Of a stretch of DNA of 64,000 nucleotides, positions 37,497-49,794 are shown piece by piece (position 1 is the first letter of the stretch; each line of letters opens with the position of its first letter). The DNA is from Hydractinia symbiolongicarpus (Eukaryota; Cnidaria; Hydrozoa; Anthoathecata; Hydractiniidae): contig NC_079884.1 of NCBI RefSeq assembly GCF_029227915.1, forward strand, positions 28,150,001-28,214,000, read 5' to 3'. The translations under genes were made by a program, and so were the position numbers. Under the pieces are notes generated by a model that was not told where the DNA came from, made no database searches, and saw only the letters and a program-made list of their open reading frames with translations.

Positions 37497-38960
37497 GAGT
37501 TACAACGGTTGCGTCACATATTTGTTCCAACATTTATTTAGTGATTTTCTTCCGATATTACTAAGTTGTATTGCTTTTAACAGTGAAACGATTGACTGTG
37601 GGAATTAATAGAACTGACTCTGGACTGCTACCTTATAAATGTGATAAATGAGCCAATTGGTCTCCAAGAAATAACATTCTTCTTAATTTGACATGATTGC
37701 CGGAATTCATCGATTACATTAGGCTCTGTGGTAGCGCTTTATATAAAAATTTAGATAAATAAGTCTTTTCTTACTGTGGGACCAATCCTGGTCGTTAGCA
37801 CGCGCTGAATAAATAGGAAAAGTTCCAAAGACCATATTTCATTGACTTTGTAGCGGTATAAGTCCGTTTGAGTTACAACGGTTCTGTCACATATTCGTAC
37901 CAATATGTATTTAGCGATAGTATTCGGATATTACTAGGTTGCATCGCTTTTAACAGTGAAACGCTTGACTGTGGGACTTAATTGAACTGATTTTGGACTT
38001 TGACCTTGTAAATGTGTTAAATGAGCCAGTTTGACTACAAGAAATAACATTCCTCCTAATTTGACATGATTGCTGGAACTCAGCGATTACACTGGTCACT
38101 GTGGTAGCGCTTTATTACAAAATTAAGATAAACAAGTCATTCTTTACTGTGGGACCAATCCTAGCCGTTAGCTCGCGCTGAAGAACTAGAGACAGTTTCA
38201 GAAACTACATTTCATTTACTTTCTAACGGTGTCAATCCGTTTGAGTTACAACGGTTGCGTCACATATTCGTACCAACATGTATTTAGCGATATTTTTCCG
38301 CTACTACTAGGTTCCATCGCTTTTAACAGTGAAATGATTGACTGTGAGACTTAATTGAACTGATTTTGGACTGTGAACTTATAAATGTGAAAGCGAGACA
38401 ATTGGACTTCAAGAAATAACATTCTTCCTAATTTGACATGATTGCTGGAACTCAGCGATTACACTGGTCACTGTGGTAGCGCTTTATTACAAAATTAAGA
38501 TAAACAAGTCATTTTTTACTGTGGGACCAATCCTAGCCGTCGGCTCGCGCTGAAGAAATAGAGACAGTTTCAAAAACTACATTTCATTTACTTTCTAACG
38601 TTGTCAATCCGTTTGAGTTACAACGGTTGCGTCACATATTTGTACCAACATTTATTTAGTGATTTTCTTCCGATATTACTAAGTTGTATTGCTTTTAACA
38701 GTGAAACGATTGACTGTGGGAATTAATAGAACTGATTCTGGACTGCGACCTTATAAATGTGATAAATGAGCCAATTGGTCTCCAAGGAATAACATTCTTC
38801 TTAATTTGACATGATTGCCGGAATTCATCGATTACATTAGGCTCTGTGGTAGCGCTTTATTACAAAATTAAGATAAACAAGTCATTTTTTACTGTGGGAC
38901 CAATCCTAGCCGTCGGCTCGCGCTGAAGAAATAGAGACAGTTTCAAAAACTACATTTCAT
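37497..38960. repeat. C/E-A-B-C/B block, copy 1 (offset 1864 bp)
   Basis: Starts 37497, 37870, 38243, 38615. The B monomer has private GAAATGATTGACTGTGAG and CTGTGAACTTATAAATG, also seen at 40107, 49050, 51659 and 62651. The following monomer (38988) is a three-part mosaic. Confidence 0.84.
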
Positions 38961-38987
38961 TTACTTTCTAACGTTGTCAATCCGTTT

Positions 38988-39360
38988 GAGTTACAACGGT
39001 TGCGTCACATATTTGTACCAACATTTATTTAGTAATTTTCTTCCGATATTACTAAGTTGTATTGCTTTTAACAGTGAAACGCTTGACTGTGGGACTTAAT
39101 TGAACTGATTTTGGACTTTGACCTTGTAAATGTGTTAAATGAGCCAGTTTGACTACAAGAAATAACATTCCTCCTAATTTGACATGATTGCTGGAACTCA
39201 GCGATTACACTGGTCACTGTGGTAGCGCTTTATTACAAAATTAAGATAAACAAGTCATTTTTTACTGTGGGACCAATCCTAGCCGTCGGCTCGCGCTGAA
39301 GAAATAGAGACAGTTTCAAAAACTACATTTCATTTACTTTCTAACGTTGTCAATCCGTTT
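38988..39360. repeat. Three-part mosaic monomer (C head, A middle, B tail)
   Basis: It opens as C (CACATATTTGTACC, TTTAGTAATTTTCTTCCG, TTGTATTGC). It becomes A from GAAACGCTTGACTG through GTGTTAAATGAGCC and CATTCCTCC, and ends as B (TTTTTTACTG, GTCGGCTCGCGCTGAAG, TAACGTTGTC). Length stays 373, so both exchanges were in register. Confidence 0.85.
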
Positions 39361-40824
39361 GAGTTACAACGGTTGCGTCACATATTTGTACCAACATTTA
39401 TTTAGTGATTTTCTTCCGATATTACTAAGTTGTATTGCTTTTAACAGTGAAACGATTGACTGTGGGAATTAATAGAACTGACTCTGGACTGCGACCTTAT
39501 AAATGTGATAAATGAGCCAATTGGTCTCCAAGAAATAACATTCTTCTTAATTTGACATGATTGCCGGAATTCATCGATTACATTAGGCTCTGTGGTAGCG
39601 CTTTATATAAAAAAATAGATAAATAAGTCTTTTCTTACTGTGGGACCAATCCTGGTCGTTAGCACGCGCTGAATAAATAGGAAAAGTTCCAAAGACCATA
39701 TTTCATTGACTTTGTAGCGGTATAAGTCCGTTTGAGTTACAACGGTTCTGTCACATATTCGTACCAATATGTATTTAGCGATAGTATTCGGATATTACTA
39801 GGTTGCATCGCTTTTAACAGTGAAACGCTTGACTGTGGGACTTAATTGAACTGATTTTGGACTTTGACCTTGTAAATGTGTTAAATGAGCCAGTTTGACT
39901 ACAAGAAATAACATTCCTCCTAATTTGACATGATTGCTGGAACTCAACGATTACACTGGTCACTGTGGTAGCGCTTTATTACAAAATTAAGATAAACAAG
40001 TCATTCTTTACTGTGGGACCAATCCTAGCCGTTAGCTCGCGCTGAAGAAATAGAGACAGTTTCAGAAACTACATTTCATTTACTTTCTAACGGTGTCAAT
40101 CCGTTTGAGTTACAACGGTTGCGTCACATATTCGTACCAACATGTATTTAGCGATATTTTTCCGCTACTACTAGGTTCCATCGCTTTTAACAGTGAAATG
40201 ATTGACTGTGAGACTTAATTGAACTGATTTTGGACTGTGAACTTATAAATGTGAAAGCGAGACAATTGGACTTCAAGAAATAACATTCTTCCTAATTTGA
40301 CATGATTGCTGGAACTCAGCGATTACACTGGTCACTGTGGTAGCGCTTTATTACAAAATTAAGATAAACAAGTCATTTTTTACTGTGGGACCAATCCTAG
40401 CCGTCGGCTCGCGCTGAAGAAATAGAGACAGTTTCAAAAACTACATTTCATTTACTTTCTAACGTTGTCAATCCGTTTGAGTTACAACGGTTGCGTCACA
40501 TATTTGTACCAACATTTATTTAGTGATTTTCTTCCGATATTACTAAGTTGTATTGCTTTTAACAGTGAAACGATTGACTGTGGGAATTAATAGAACTGAT
40601 TCTGGACTGCGACCTTATAAATGTGATAAATGAGCCAATTGGTCTCCAAGGAATAACATTCTTCTTAATTTGACATGATTGCCGGAATTCATCGATTACA
40701 TTAGGCTCTGTGGTAGCGCTTTATTACAAAATTAAGATAAACAAGTCATTTTTTACTGTGGGACCAATCCTAGCCGTCGGCTCGCGCTGAAGAAATAGAG
40801 ACAGTTTCAAAAACTACATTTCAT
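39361..40824. repeat. C/E-A-B-C block, copy 2 (offset 1864 bp)
   Basis: Starts 39361, 39734, 40107, 40479. It matches 37497-38960 with a few differences (ATATAAAAAAATAG here, CTCAACGATTAC near 39950). The copies part in the tail of the fourth monomer, which ends here as D (TTTATTTTCTAACGGTG) and leads into an E monomer. Confidence 0.84.
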
Positions 40825-40851
40825 TTATTTTCTAACGGTGTCAACCCGTTT

Positions 40852-43087
40852 GTGTTACAACGGTTGAGTCACATATTTGTACCAACATTTATTTAGTGAC
40901 TTTCTTCCGATATTACTAAGTTGTATTGCTTTTAACAGTGAAACGATTGACTGTGGGAATTAATAGAACTGATTCTAGACTGCGACCTTATAAATGTTAT
41001 AAATGAGCCAATTGGTCTCCAAGGAATAACATTCTTCTTAATTTGACATGATTGCCGGAATTCATCGATTACATTAGGCTCTGTGGTAGCGCTTTATATA
41101 AAAATTTAGATAAATAAGTCTTTTCTTACTGTGGGACCAATCCTAGTCGTTAGCACGCGCTGAATAAATAGGAAAAGTTCCAAAGACCATATTTCATTGA
41201 CTTTGTAGCGGTATAAGTCCGTTTGAGTTACAACGGTTCTGTCACATATTCGTACAAATATGTATTTAGCGATAGTATTCGGATATTACTAGGTTGCATC
41301 GCTTTTAACAGTGAAACGCTTGACTGTGGGACTTAATTGAACTGATTTTGGACTTTGACCTTGTAAATGTGTTAAATGAGCCAGTTTGACTACAAGAAAT
41401 AACATTCCTCCTAATTTGACATGATTGCTGGAACTCAGCGATTACACTGGTCACTGTGGTAGCGCTTTATTACAAAATTAAGATAAACAAGTCATTCTTT
41501 ACTGTGGGACCAATCCTAGCCGTTAGCTCGCGCTGAAGAAATAGAGACAGTTTCAGAAACTACATTTCATTTACTTTCTAACGGTGTCAATCCGTTTGAG
41601 TTACAACGGTTGCGTCACATATTCGTACCAACATGTATTTAGCGATATTTTTCCGCTACTACTAGGTTCCATCGCTTTTAACAGTGAAACGATTGACTGT
41701 GAGACTTAATTGAACTGATTTCGGACTGTGACCTTGTAAATGTGAAAGCGAGACAATTGGACTTCAAGAAATAACATTCTTCCTAATTTGACATGATTGC
41801 TGGAACTCAGCGATTACACTGGTCACTGTGGTAGCGCTTTATTACAAAATTAAGATAAACAAGTCATTTTTTACTGTGGGACCAATCCTAGCCGTCGGCT
41901 CGCGCTGAAGAAATAGAGACAGTTTCAAAAACTACATTTCATTTACTTTCTAACGTTGTCAATCCGTTTGAGTTACAACGGTTGCGTCACATATTTGTAC
42001 CAACATTTATTTAGTGATTTTCTTCCGATATTACTAAGTTGTATTGCTTCTAACAGTGAAACGATTGACTGCGGGAATTAATAGAACTGATTCTGGACTG
42101 CGACCTTATAAATGTGATAAATGAGCCAATTGGTCTCCAAGGAATAACATTCTTCTTAATTTGACATGATTGCCGGAATTCATCGATTACATTAGGCTCT
42201 GTGGTAGCGCTTTCTATAAAAATTTAGATAAATAAGTCTTTTCTTACTGTGGGACCAATCCTGGTCGTTAGCACGCGCTAAATAAATAGGAACAGTTCCA
42301 AAGACCATATTTCATTGACTTTGTAGCGGTATAAGTCCGTTTGAGTTACAACGGTTCTGTCACATATTCGTACCAATATGTATTTAGCGATAGTATTCGG
42401 ATATTACTAGGTTGCATCGCTTTTAACAGTGAAACCCTTGACTGTGGGACTTAATTGAACTGATTTTGGACTTTGACCTTGTAAATGTGTTAAATAAGCC
42501 AGTTTGACTACAAGAAATACCATTCCTCCTAATTTGACATGATTGCTGGAACTCATCGATTACATTAGGCTCTGTGGTAGCGCTTTCTATAAAAATATAG
42601 ATAAATAAGTCTTTTTTTACTGTGGGACCAATCCTAGCCGTAGCTCGCGCTGAAGAAATAGAGAGAGTTTCAAAAACTACCTTTCATTTACTTTCTAACG
42701 TTGTCAATCCGTTTGAGTTACAACGGTTGCGTCACATATTCGTACCAACATGTATTTAGCGATAGTATTCGGATATTGCTAGGTTGAATCGCTTTTAACA
42801 GTGAAACGATTGACTGTGGGACTTATTTGAACTTATTTTGGACTTTGACCTTGTAAATGTGATAAGTGAGCCAGTTTGACTACAAGAAATAACATTCTTT
42901 CTAATTTGACATGAATGCTGGAACTCAGCGATTACACTGGTTACTGTGGTAGCGCTTTATTACAAAATTAAGATAAACAAGTTATTTTTTACTGTGGGAC
43001 CAATCCTAGCCGTCGGCTCGCGCTTAAGAAATAGAGACAGTTTCAAAAACTACATTTCATTTATTTTCTAACGGTGTCAATCCGTTT
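40852..43087. repeat. Hexamer E-A-B-C/E-A'-D', copy 1 (2236 bp)
   Basis: Starts 40852, 41225, 41598, 41970, 42343, 42715. Markers found in all three copies of the zone: GATTTCGGACTGTGACCTTG in B, GATTGACTGCGGGAATT in C/E, GAAACCCTTGACTG (or AAAACCCTTG) and CTAGCCGTAGCTCGCG in A', GGATATTGCTAGGTTGAATC in D'. This copy has TTTGACATGATTGCC in C/E, where the other two have TTTAACATGATTGCC. Confidence 0.9.
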
Positions 43088-46068
43088 GTGTTACAACAGT
43101 TGAGTCACATATTTGTACCAACATTTATTTAGTGACTTTCTTCCGATATTACTAAGTTGTATTGCCTTTAACAGTGAAACGATTGACTGTGGGAATTAAT
43201 AGAACTAATTCTAGACTGCGACCTTATAAATGTTATAAATGAGCCAATTGGTCTCCAAGGAATAACATTCTTCTTAATTTGACATGATTGCCGGAATTCA
43301 TCGATTACATTAGGCTCTGTGGTAGCGCTTTATATAAAAATTTAGATAAATAAGTCTTTTCTTACTGTGGGACCAATCCTGGTCGTTAGCACGCGCTGAA
43401 TAAATAGGAAAAGTTCCAAAGACCATATTTCATTGACTTTGTAGCGGTATAAGTCCGTTTGAGTTACAACGGTTCTGTCACATATTCGTACCAATATGTA
43501 TTTAGCGATAGTATTCGGATATTACTAGGTTGCATCGCTTTTAACAGTGAAACGCTTGACTGTGGGACTTAATTGAACTGATTTTGGACTTTGACCTTGT
43601 AAATGTGTTAAATGAGCCAGTTTGACTACAAGAAATAACATTCCTCCTAATTTGACATGATTGCTGGAACTCAGCGATTACACTGGTCACTGTGGTAGCG
43701 CTTTATTACAAAATTAAGATAAACAAGTCATTCTTTACTGTGGGACCAATCCTAGCCGTTAGCTCGCGCTGAAGAAATAGAGACAGTTTCAGAAACTACA
43801 TTTCATTTACTTTCTAACGGTGTCAATCCGTTTGAGTTACAACGGTTGCGTCACATATTCGTACCAACATGTATTTAGCGATATTTTTCCGCTACTACTA
43901 GGTTCCATCGCTTTTAACAGTGAAACGATTGACTGTGAGACTTAATTGAACTGATTTTGGACTGTGACCTTATAAATGTGAAAGCCAGACAATTGGACTT
44001 CAAGAAATAACATTCTTCCTAATTTGACATGATTGCTGGAACTCAGCGATTACACTGGTCACTGTGGTAGCGCTTTATTACAAAATTAAGATAAACAAGT
44101 CATTTTTTACTGTGGGACCAATCCTAGCCGTCGGCTCGCGCTGAAGAAATAGAGACAGTTTCAAAAACTACATTTCATTTACTTTCTAACGTTGTCAATC
44201 CGTTTGAGTTACAACGGTTGCGTCACATATTTGTACCAACATTTATTTAGCGATAGTATTCGGATATTACTAGGTTGCATCGCTTTTAACAGTGAAACGC
44301 TTGACTGTGGGACTTAATTGAACTGATTTTGGACTTTGACCTTGTAAATGTGTTAAATGAGCCAGTTTGACTACAAGAAATAACATTCCTCCTAATTTGA
44401 CATGATTGCTGGAACTCAGCGATTACACTGGTCACTGTGGTAGCGCTTTATTACAAAATTAAGATAAACAAGTCATTCTTTACTGTGGGACCAATCCTAG
44501 CCGTTAGCTCGTGCTGAAGAAATAGAGACAGTTTCAGAAACTACATTTCATTTACTTTCTAACGGTGTCAATCCGTTTGAGTTACAACGGTTGCGTCACA
44601 TATTCGTACCAACATGTATTTAGCGATATTTTTCCGCTACTACTAGGTTCCATCGCTTTTAACAGTGAAACGATTGACTGTGAGACTTAATTGAACTGAT
44701 TTCGGACTGTGACCTTGTAAATGTGAAAGCGAGACAATTGGACTTCAAGAAATAACATTCTTCCTAATTTGACATGATTGCTGGAACTCAGCGATTACAC
44801 TGGTCACTGTGGTAGCGCTTTATTACAAAATTAAGATAAACAAGTCATTTTTTACTGTGGGACCAATCCTAGCCGTCGGCTCGCGCTGAAGAAATAGAGA
44901 CAGTTTCAAAAACTACATTTCATTTACTTTCTAACGTTGTCAATCCGTTTGAGTTACAACGGTTGCGTCACATATTTGTACCAACATTTATTTAGTGATT
45001 TTCTTCCGATATTACTAAGTTGTATTGCTTCTAACAGTGAAACGATTGACTGCGGGAATTAATAGAACTGATTCTGGACTGCGACCTTATAAATGTGATA
45101 AATGAGCCAATTGGTCTCCAAGGAATAACATTCTTCTTAATTTAACATGATTGCCGGAATTCATCGATTACATTAGGCTCTGTGGTAGCGCTTTCTATAA
45201 AAATTTAGATAAATAAGTCTTTTCTTACTGTGGGACCAATCCTGGTCGTTAGCACGCGCTAAATAAGTAGGAACAGTTCCAAAGACCATATTTCATTGAC
45301 TTTGTAGCGGTATAAGTCCGTTTGAGTTACAACGGTTCTGTCACATATTCGTACCAATATGTATTTAGCGATAGTATTCGGATATTACTAGGTTGCATCG
45401 CTTTTAACAGTAAAACCCTTGACTGTGGGACTTAATTGAACTGATTTTGGACTTTGACCTTGTAAATGTGTTAAATAAGCCAGTTTGACTACAAGAAATA
45501 CCATTCCTCCTAATTTGACATGATTGCTGGAACTCATCGATTACATTAGGCTCTGTGGTAGCGCTTTCTATAAAAATATAGATAAATAAGTCTTTTTTTA
45601 CTGTGGGACCAATCCTAGCCGTAGCTCGCGCTGAAGAAATAGAGAGAGTTTCAAAAACTACCTTTCATTTACTTTCTAACGTTGTCAATCCGTTTGAGTT
45701 ACAACGGTTGCGTCACATATTCGTACCAACATGTATTTAGCGATAGTATTCGGATATTGCTAGGTTGAATCGCTTTTAACAGTGAAACGATTGACTGTGG
45801 GACTTATTTGAACTTATTTTGGACTTTGACCTTGTAAATGTGATAAGTGAGCCAGTTTGACTACAAGAAATAACATTCTTTCTAATTTGACATGAATGCT
45901 GGAACTCAGCGATTACACTGGTTACTGTGGTAGCGCTTTATTACAAAATTAAGATAAACAAGTTATTTTTTACTGTGGGACCAATCCTAGCCGTCGGCTC
46001 GCGCTTAAGAAATAGAGACAGTTTCAAAAACTACATTTCATTTATTTTCTAACGGTGTCAATCCGTTT
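43088..46068. repeat. Hexamer copy 2 expanded to an octamer (2981 bp)
   Basis: Order E (43088), A (43461), B (43834), C/A hybrid (44206), B (44579), C/E (44951), A' (45324), D' (45696). The two extra monomers arise at 43834-44578. The 44206 unit starts as C (ACATTTATTTAG) and turns into A (CGATAGTATTCGG) within the first 50 bases. Private marks shared with copy 3: GCTCGTGCTGAAG and TTTAACATG. Confidence 0.9.
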
Positions 46069-48304
46069 GTGTTACAACAGTTGAGTCACATATTTGTACC
46101 AACATTTATTTAGTGACTTTCTTCCGATATTACTAAGTTGTATTGCCTTTAACAGTGAAACGATTGACTGTGGGAATTAATAGAACTGATTCTAGACTGC
46201 GACCTTATAAATGTTATAAATGAGCCAATTGGTCTCCAAGGAATAACATTCTTCTTAATTTGACATGATTGCCGGAATTCATCGATTACATTAGGCTCTG
46301 TGGTAGCGCTTTATATAAAAATTTAGATAAATAAGTCTTTTCTTACTGTGGGACCAATCCTGGTCGTTAGCACGCGCTGAATAAATAGGAAAAGTTCCAA
46401 AGACCATATTTCATTGACTTTGTAGCGGTATAAGTCCGTTTGAGTTACAACGGTTCTGTCACATATTCGTACCAATATGTATTTAGCGATAGTATTCGGA
46501 TATTACTAGGTTGCATCGCTTTTAACAGTGAAACGCTTGACTGTGGGACTTAATTGAACTGATTTTGGACTTTGACCTTGTAAATGTGTTAAATGAGCCA
46601 GTTTGACTACAAGAAATAACATTCCTCCTAATTTGACATGATTGCTGGAACTCAGCGATTACACTGGTCACTGTGGTAGCGCTTTATTACAAAATTAAGA
46701 TAAACAAGTCATTCTTTACTGTGGGACCAATCCTAGCCGTTAGCTCGTGCTGAAGAAATAGAGACAGTTTCAGAAACTACATTTCATTTACTTTCTAACG
46801 GTGTCAATCCGTTTGAGTTACAACGGTTGCGTCACATATTCGTACCAACATGTATTTAGCGATATTTTTCCGCTACTACTAGGTTCCATCGCTTTTAACA
46901 GTGAAACGATTGACTGTGAGACTTAATTGAACTGATTTCGGACTGTGACCTTGTAAATGTGAAAGCGAGACAATTGGACTTCAAGAAATAACATTCTTCC
47001 TAATTTGACATGATTGCTGGAACTCAGCGATTACACTGGTCACTGTGGTAGCGCTTTATTACAAAATTAAGATAAACAAGTCATTTTTTACTGTGGGACC
47101 AATCCTAGCCGTCGGCTCGCGCTGAAGAAATAGAGACAGTTTCAAAAACTACATTTCATTTACTTTCTAACGTTGTCAATCCGTTTGAGTTACAACGGTT
47201 GCGTCACATATTTGTACCAACATTTATTTAGTGATTTTCTTCCGATATTACTAAGTTGTATTGCTTCTAACAGTGAAACGATTGACTGCGGGAATTAATA
47301 GAACTGATTCTGGACTGCGACCTTATAAATGTGATAAATGAGCCAATTGGTCTCCAAGGAATAACATTCTTCTTAATTTAACATGATTGCCGGAATTCAT
47401 CGATTACATTAGGCTCTGTGGTAGCGCTTTCTATAAAAATTTAGATAAATAAGTCTTTTCTTACTGTGGGACCAATCCTGGTCGTTAGCACGCGCTAAAT
47501 AAATAGGAACAGTTCCAAAGACCATATTTCATTGACTTTGTAGCGGTATAAGTCCGTTTGAGTTACAACGGTTCTGTCACATATTCGTACCAATATGTAT
47601 TTAGCGATAGTATTCGGATATTACTAGGTTGCATCGCTTTTAACAGTGAAACCCTTGACTGTGGGACTTAATTGAACTGATTTTGGACTTTGACCTTGTA
47701 AATGTGTTAAATAAGCCAGTTTGACTACAAGAAATACCATTCCTCCTAATTTGACATGATTGCTGGAACTCATCGATTACATTAGGCTCTGTGGTAGCGC
47801 TTTCTATAAAAATATAGATAAATAAGTCTTTTTTTACTGTGGGACCAATCCTAGCCGTAGCTCGCGCTGAAGAAATAGAGAGAGTTTCAAAAACTACCTT
47901 TCATTTACTTTCTAACGTTGTCAATCCGTTTGAGTTACAACGGTTGCGTCACATATTCGTACCAACATGTATTTAGCGATAGTATTCGGATATTGCTAGG
48001 TTGAATCGCTTTTAACAGTGAAACGATTGACTGTGGGACTTATTTGAACTTATTTTGGACTTTGACCTTGTAAATGTGATAAGTGAGCCAGTTTGACTAC
48101 AAGAAATAACATTCTTTCTAATTTGACATGAATGCTGGAACTCAGCGATTACACTGGTTACTGTGGTAGCGCTTTATTACAAAATTAAGATAAACAAGTT
48201 ATTTTTTACTGTGGGACCAATCCTAGCCGTCGGCTCGCGCTTAAGAAATAGAGACAGTTTCAAAAACTACATTTCATTTATTTTCTAACGGTGTCAATCC
48301 GTTT
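46069..48304. repeat. Hexamer E-A-B-C/E-A'-D', copy 3 (2236 bp)
   Basis: Starts 46069, 46442, 46815, 47187, 47560, 47932. It is nearly identical to the matching six monomers of copy 2, including GCTCGTGCTGAAG near 46744 and TTTAACATGATTGCC near 47377. It is therefore the younger duplicate of copy 2, not of copy 1. Confidence 0.9.
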
Positions 48305-49794
48305 GTGTTACAACAGTTGAGTCACATATTTGTACCAACATTTATTTAGTGACTTTCTTCCGATATTACTAAGTTGTATTGCCTTTAACAGTGAAACGAT
48401 TGACTGTGGGAATTAATAGAACTGATTCTAGACTGCGACCTTATAAATGTTATAAATGAGCCAATTGGTCTCCAAGGAATAACATTCTTCTTAATTTGAC
48501 ATGATTGCCGGAATTCATCGATTACATTAGGCTCTGTGGTAGCGCTTTATATAAAAATTTAGATAAATAAGTCTTCTCTTACTGTGGGACCAATCCTGGT
48601 CGTTAGCACGCGCTGAATAAATAGGAAAAGTTCCAAAGACCATATTTCATTGACTTTGTAGCGGTATAAGTCCGTTTGAGTTACAACGGTTCTGTCACAT
48701 ATTCGTACCAATATGTATTTAGCGATAGTATTCGGATATTACTAGGTTGCATCGCTTTTAACAGTGAAACGCTTGATTGTGGGACTTAATTGAACTGATT
48801 TTGGACTTTGACCTTGTAAATGTGTTAAATGAGCCAGTTTGACTACAAGAAAAACATTCCTCCTAATTTGACATGATTGCTGGAACTCAGCGATTACACT
48901 GGTCACTGTGGTAGCGCTTTATTACAAAATTAAGATAAACAAGTCATTCTTTACTGTGGGACCAATCCTAGCCGTTAGCTCGCGCTGAAGAAATAGAGAC
49001 AGTTTCAGAAACTACATTTCATTTACTTTCTAACGGTGTCAATCCGTTTGAGTTACAACGGTTGCGTCACATATTCGTACCAACATGTATTTAGCGATAT
49101 TTTTCCGCTACTACTAGGTTCCATCGCTTTTAACAGTGAAATGATTGACTGTGAGACTTAATTGAACTGATTTTGGACTGTGAACTTATAAATGTGAAAG
49201 CGAGACAATTGGACTTCAAGAAATAACATTCTTCCTAATTTGACATGATTGCTGGAACTCAGCGATTACACTGGTCACTGTGGTAGCGCTTTATTACAAA
49301 ATTAAGATAAACAAGTCATTTTTTACTGTGGGACCAATCCTAGCCGTCGGCTCGCGCTGAAGAAATAGAGACAGTTTCAAAAACTACATTTCATTTACTT
49401 TCTAACGTTGTCAATCCGTTTGAGTTACAACGGTTGCGTCACATATTTGTACCAACATTTATTTAGTGATTTTCTTCCGATATTACTAAGTTGTATTGCT
49501 TTTAACAGTGAAACGATTGACTGTGGGAATTAATAGAACTGATTCTGGACTGTGACCTTATAAATGTGATAAATGAGCCAATTGGTCTCCAAGGAATAAC
49601 ATTCTTCTTAATTTGACATGATTGCCGGAATTCATCGATTACATTAGGCTCTGTGGTAGCGCTTTATTACAAAATTAAGATAAACAAGTCATTTTTTACT
49701 GTGGGACCAATCCTAGCCGTCGGCTCACGCTTAAAAAATAGAGACAGTTTCAAAAACTACATTTCATTTATTTTCTAACGGTGTCAATCCGTTT
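48305..49794. repeat. Tetramer E-A-B-C/D (1490 bp)
   Basis: Starts 48305, 48678, 49050, 49422. The A monomer is one base short (CAAGAAAAACATTCCTCC). The B monomer has the GAAATGATTGAC and GTGAACTTATAAATG variant. The C/D hybrid ends with GGCTCACGCTTAAAAAATAG, a private form repeated at 52031, 53895 and 63023. Confidence 0.85.
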
